From NCBI GenBank assembly GCA_947626165.1, contig CANQRG010000004.1, forward strand, positions 62,001-126,000: a stretch of DNA of 64,000 bases, read 5' to 3'. Origin of the DNA: an uncultured Clostridia bacterium. GTDB lineage: Bacteria; Bacillota; Clostridia; Oscillospirales; Ruminococcaceae. Positions within the stretch are counted from its first letter, which is position 1, and every line of letters begins with the position of its first letter. Below the pieces are notes generated by a model. The model searched no databases. It was given only the letters and a program-made list of their open reading frames with translations, and was not told the DNA's origin. Position numbers and translations under genes: made by a program. Shown here in pieces: positions 61,513-64,000 of the stretch.

Positions 61513-62580
61513 TTATCTCTGTACCTCGAATGCCAGACTTATAAGTCTGTGAATTTGCTCTGACGGAGGAAGTCCTTCATACTCCATAAGCTGTGGATAC
61601 ATACTTATAGCCGTATGCCCCGGAATTGTGTTTATCTCATTCAGTATGATTTCTCCGTCGTCAGTTAGGAAAAAATCCACTCTTGCAAGCCCGGTACAGC
61701 CCATTGCCGAATAAGCCTTGAGAGCTATTTGTCTTATCTTGAAAATATTGTCCTCGCTTATTCTTGCAGGAATGTATGTACGGGATTCGTCGTTTTGATA
61801 TTTTCCCTCGTAGTCATAAAATTCATTAGCCGAGTCAATCTCGCCTACTGTTGACGCAATAGCTCCGCAATTGCCCATAACAGCGCACTCACATTCAACG
61901 CCGTTGATGCCTGTTTCAACAACTACTTTTTTATCGTGAGCAAATGCCTTCTTTATTCCGTTAATAAGCTCTTCTTTATCATTCACCTTTGATATCCCGA
62001 CCGACGAACCGCAGTTCGCTGGCTTGACAAACATAGGATATTCCAATTCGCTTTCCATTTCCGCTGCAATCTTATCAACTCTCTCTATGTCGTAACTGTT
62101 TATTGACATCCACTTTGCCGTCTTAATGCCGTGAGACTGAAGAATAATATGAGTTATCTCCTTATCCATACAGTTAGCGGAAGAAACGCAGTCGCAGCCA
62201 ACAAAAGGAATTTTCGCCAATGTAAAAAGTCCCTGAATAGTTCCGTCCTCTCCGTTTTTTCCGTGTAGAACAGGAAAAATAACGTCGACCTTAATATGCT
62301 GAATCTGACCGTCGTTGAGTATTGCTATAAACCCTTTGTGAATAGGATCAGGCGAAAGAATACATGAAACATTATCACCGTCCTGCTCCCATGAACCGTC
62401 GGCGATCTTGGAGGTATCTCCGATATACAGAAGCCAGCGACCCTTTTTGGTAATACCTATACATACAACGTCGTATCTGTCTCTCGGTATATTGTTTATT
62501 ATATTCGTCGCAGACAAAAGCGAAATTTCATGCTCGTTTGACACACCGCCGAATATAACGGCAACTCTTGTTTTTGCCAT
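61513..62580 (-). CDS. ddl: D-alanine--D-alanine ligase
   Basis: VAVIFGGVSNEHEISLLSA; FVKPANCGSSVGISKV; EINTIPGHTAISMYPQL. Confidence 0.96.
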   Translation of the reverse strand: MAKTRVAVIFGGVSNEHEISLLSATNIINNIPRDRYDVVCIGITKKGRWLLYIGDTSKIADGSWEQDGDNVSCILSPDPIHKGFIAILNDGQIQHIKVDVIFPVLHGKNGEDGTIQGLFTLAKIPFVGCDCVSSANCMDKEITHIILQSHGIKTAKWMSINSYDIERVDKIAAEMESELEYPMFVKPANCGSSVGISKVNDKEELINGIKKAFAHDKKVVVETGINGVECECAVMGNCGAIASTVGEIDSANEFYDYEGKYQNDESRTYIPARISEDNIFKIRQIALKAYSAMGCTGLARVDFFLTDDGEIILNEINTIPGHTAISMYPQLMEYEGLPPSEQIHRLISLAFEVQR

Positions 62581-62639
62581 TTCAATCCTCCTCGCAATCC
62601 ATTTTCATCTAACAGTCGTAAATTTTTCAATACTGTATT

Positions 62640-62668
62640 ATTATATCACATATCAATTTTCTTTGCAA
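62640..62668 (-). promoter_or_regulatory. Sigma-A-like promoter for ddl-murI
   Basis: Minus TTGCAA-17 nt-TATAAT. Confidence 0.65.
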
Positions 62669-62714
62669 TAGTGCTTTAAACAGTGAGTAAATATCCGCAT
62701 TGCTATATTCTAAA

Positions 62715-62730
62715 ACACTATATATTGTAG
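62715..62730. promoter_or_regulatory. NrdR-box-like site 1
   Basis: ACACTATATATTGTAG (14/16 to ACACWATATATWGTGT). Confidence 0.5.
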
Positions 62731-63005
62731 TCAGTTTTATTGTTTGACCCAACATTTATGTAATTTTATAAAATTTTATAAAAAGTTCACAGTATGTTAT
62801 TATTGGAATTTTAGGTAAAATTTAAGGCAATATATCCACTAAAAAAAGTAATACATTATATGAATTTAATAAAATATTATTACTTTTTTTATTAAAATCA
62901 TATTTTTGGATATAACGGTTCAAATTTTGCTTTTACTTTTTGAAATATAGATTGTTTAATTTATAAACTAAAAAATTCTGATGGTTTTACATAAAAAATG
63001 ACCTA

Positions 63006-63034
63006 TTGCATTTTTTAAGCTTTCCAACTATAAT
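63006..63034 (+). promoter_or_regulatory. Sigma-A-like promoter for pflB
   Basis: TTGCAT-17 nt-TATAAT. Confidence 0.6.
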
Positions 63035-63066
63035 AACTATTGGTGACGTTTGCTAATTTCATCAAA

Positions 63067-63082
63067 CACTATATATTGTGTT
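63067..63082. promoter_or_regulatory. NrdR-box-like site 2
   Basis: ACACTATATATTGTGT, full match to remembered consensus ACACWATATATWGTGT. Confidence 0.6.
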
Positions 63083-63181
63083 TTTTGCAAAAAATGGCGA
63101 ATAAAAAATATATAAGTTTATTATAATAATGATAAGTTTCATAAAAATATAAAACTACATTTGGGAGAAAGAGAACGGAAT

Positions 63182-64000
63182 ATGAAAACAATGAATTTTG
63201 AAGAATGGAATGGATTTAATCACGGTGTTTGGAAAAGGGAGATAAACGTTCGTGACTTTATTCAAAAAAACTATAAACCTTATGACGGGGACGAAAAATT
63301 TCTTACCGGACCTACTCAAGCCACAAAAGACCTCTGGGAGCAGGTTATGGATTTGTCAAAGAAAGAGCGTGAAGCCGGTGGAGTTCTGGATATGGACACT
63401 AAAATTATTTCTACCATAACCTCGCACGGTCCCGGATATCTTGATAAGGACAAAGAAAAGATAGTCGGCTTTCAGACGGACAAGCCCTTTAAAAGAGCTT
63501 TACAGCCTAACGGAGGGATCCGTATGGCAATGAAAGCCTGCTCAGAGAACGGTTATGAGGTAGACCCTGACATCTGCAAATTCTACACCGTTCATAGGAA
63601 AACCCACAATCAGGGTGTTTTTGACGCATACACGCCTGAAATGAGAGCCTGCCGTTCCAGCCACATTATAACAGGACTTCCTGACGCTTACGGCAGAGGA
63701 AGAATTATAGGAGACTACAGGCGGGTTGCCCTTTACGGAGTTGACAAGCTTATTGAAGACAAACAGCACCAAAAGGATACAACAAGAATAACAATGTACT
63801 CCGATGTTATCCGTGAACGTGAGGAGCTTTCCGAGCAGATAAGAGCCTTAGGAGAGCTTATTGAACTGGGTAAAATTTACGGCTTTGACATTTCAAAGCC
63901 GGCACAAAACGTTCAGGAGGCAATTCAGTGGACATACCTTGCATACCTAGCAGCTATTAAGGAGCAAAACGGCGCAGCAATGTCTCTGGGCAGAACCTCA
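63182..64000 (+). CDS. pflB: Formate C-acetyltransferase (pyruvate formate-lyase), partial at window edge
   Basis: Open frame to window end: MKTMNFEEWNGFNHGVWKREINVRDFIQKNYKPYDGDEKFLTGPTQATKDLW...HRKTHNQGVFDAYTPEMRACRSSHIITGLPDAYGRGRIIGDYRRVALYG. Confidence 0.95.
   Translation, partial: MKTMNFEEWNGFNHGVWKREINVRDFIQKNYKPYDGDEKFLTGPTQATKDLWEQVMDLSKKEREAGGVLDMDTKIISTITSHGPGYLDKDKEKIVGFQTDKPFKRALQPNGGIRMAMKACSENGYEVDPDICKFYTVHRKTHNQGVFDAYTPEMRACRSSHIITGLPDAYGRGRIIGDYRRVALYGVDKLIEDKQHQKDTTRITMYSDVIREREELSEQIRALGELIELGKIYGFDISKPAQNVQEAIQWTYLAYLAAIKEQNGAAMSLGRTS

Noticed and set aside
1-64000. CRISPR arrays
   Set aside because: No regularly spaced direct repeats of about 24-40 bp with spacers were seen; no cas-like proteins.

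Overview
Chromosomal window from an AT-rich, spore-forming Firmicute (probably Oscillospiraceae/Ruminococcaceae-like, inferred from gene content only). Most of it is ordinary housekeeping sequence: eno, ilvE, yebC, nth, clpC-like, reverse rubrerythrin plus fprA, ktrAB-like, HU, acpS, nnr, dtd, rlmB, ogg, argS, murI, ddl and pflB. Two YfhO-family membrane proteins and a cluster of secreted/surface proteins are also present. The main discovery is that the mother-cell sporulation sigma factor gene sigK is split. Its first 211 codons (plus the hydrophobic pro-sequence) lie at 44397..43766 on the minus strand. The missing C-terminus (SRIEKKALGKLKACFDDNKEK*) lies about 10.1 kb away at 33646..33580. 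Between them is a skin-like element of 10,119 bp, bounded by a shared 5-bp core (TACGT on the minus strand) and imperfect terminal inverted repeats. It carries a SpoIVCA-like large serine recombinase whose stop codon lies inside the attachment arm. Deleting one core copy plus the element restores an exact in-frame SigK. The cargo includes a proteasome-like Ntn-hydrolase candidate, a Pin-type resolvase, XRE regulators, small recombination directionality factor candidates and a frameshifted PrimPol/VapE-type replication protein. Other notable signals are a 40-aa Cys-rich small protein missing from the ORF track with a strong leader hairpin, two NrdR-box-like palindromes upstream of pflB, a P-type-ATPase-like apparent pseudoenzyme, and a cluster of TTTTCAACA repeats. 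All family assignments are from reading the protein sequences; no database search was run.
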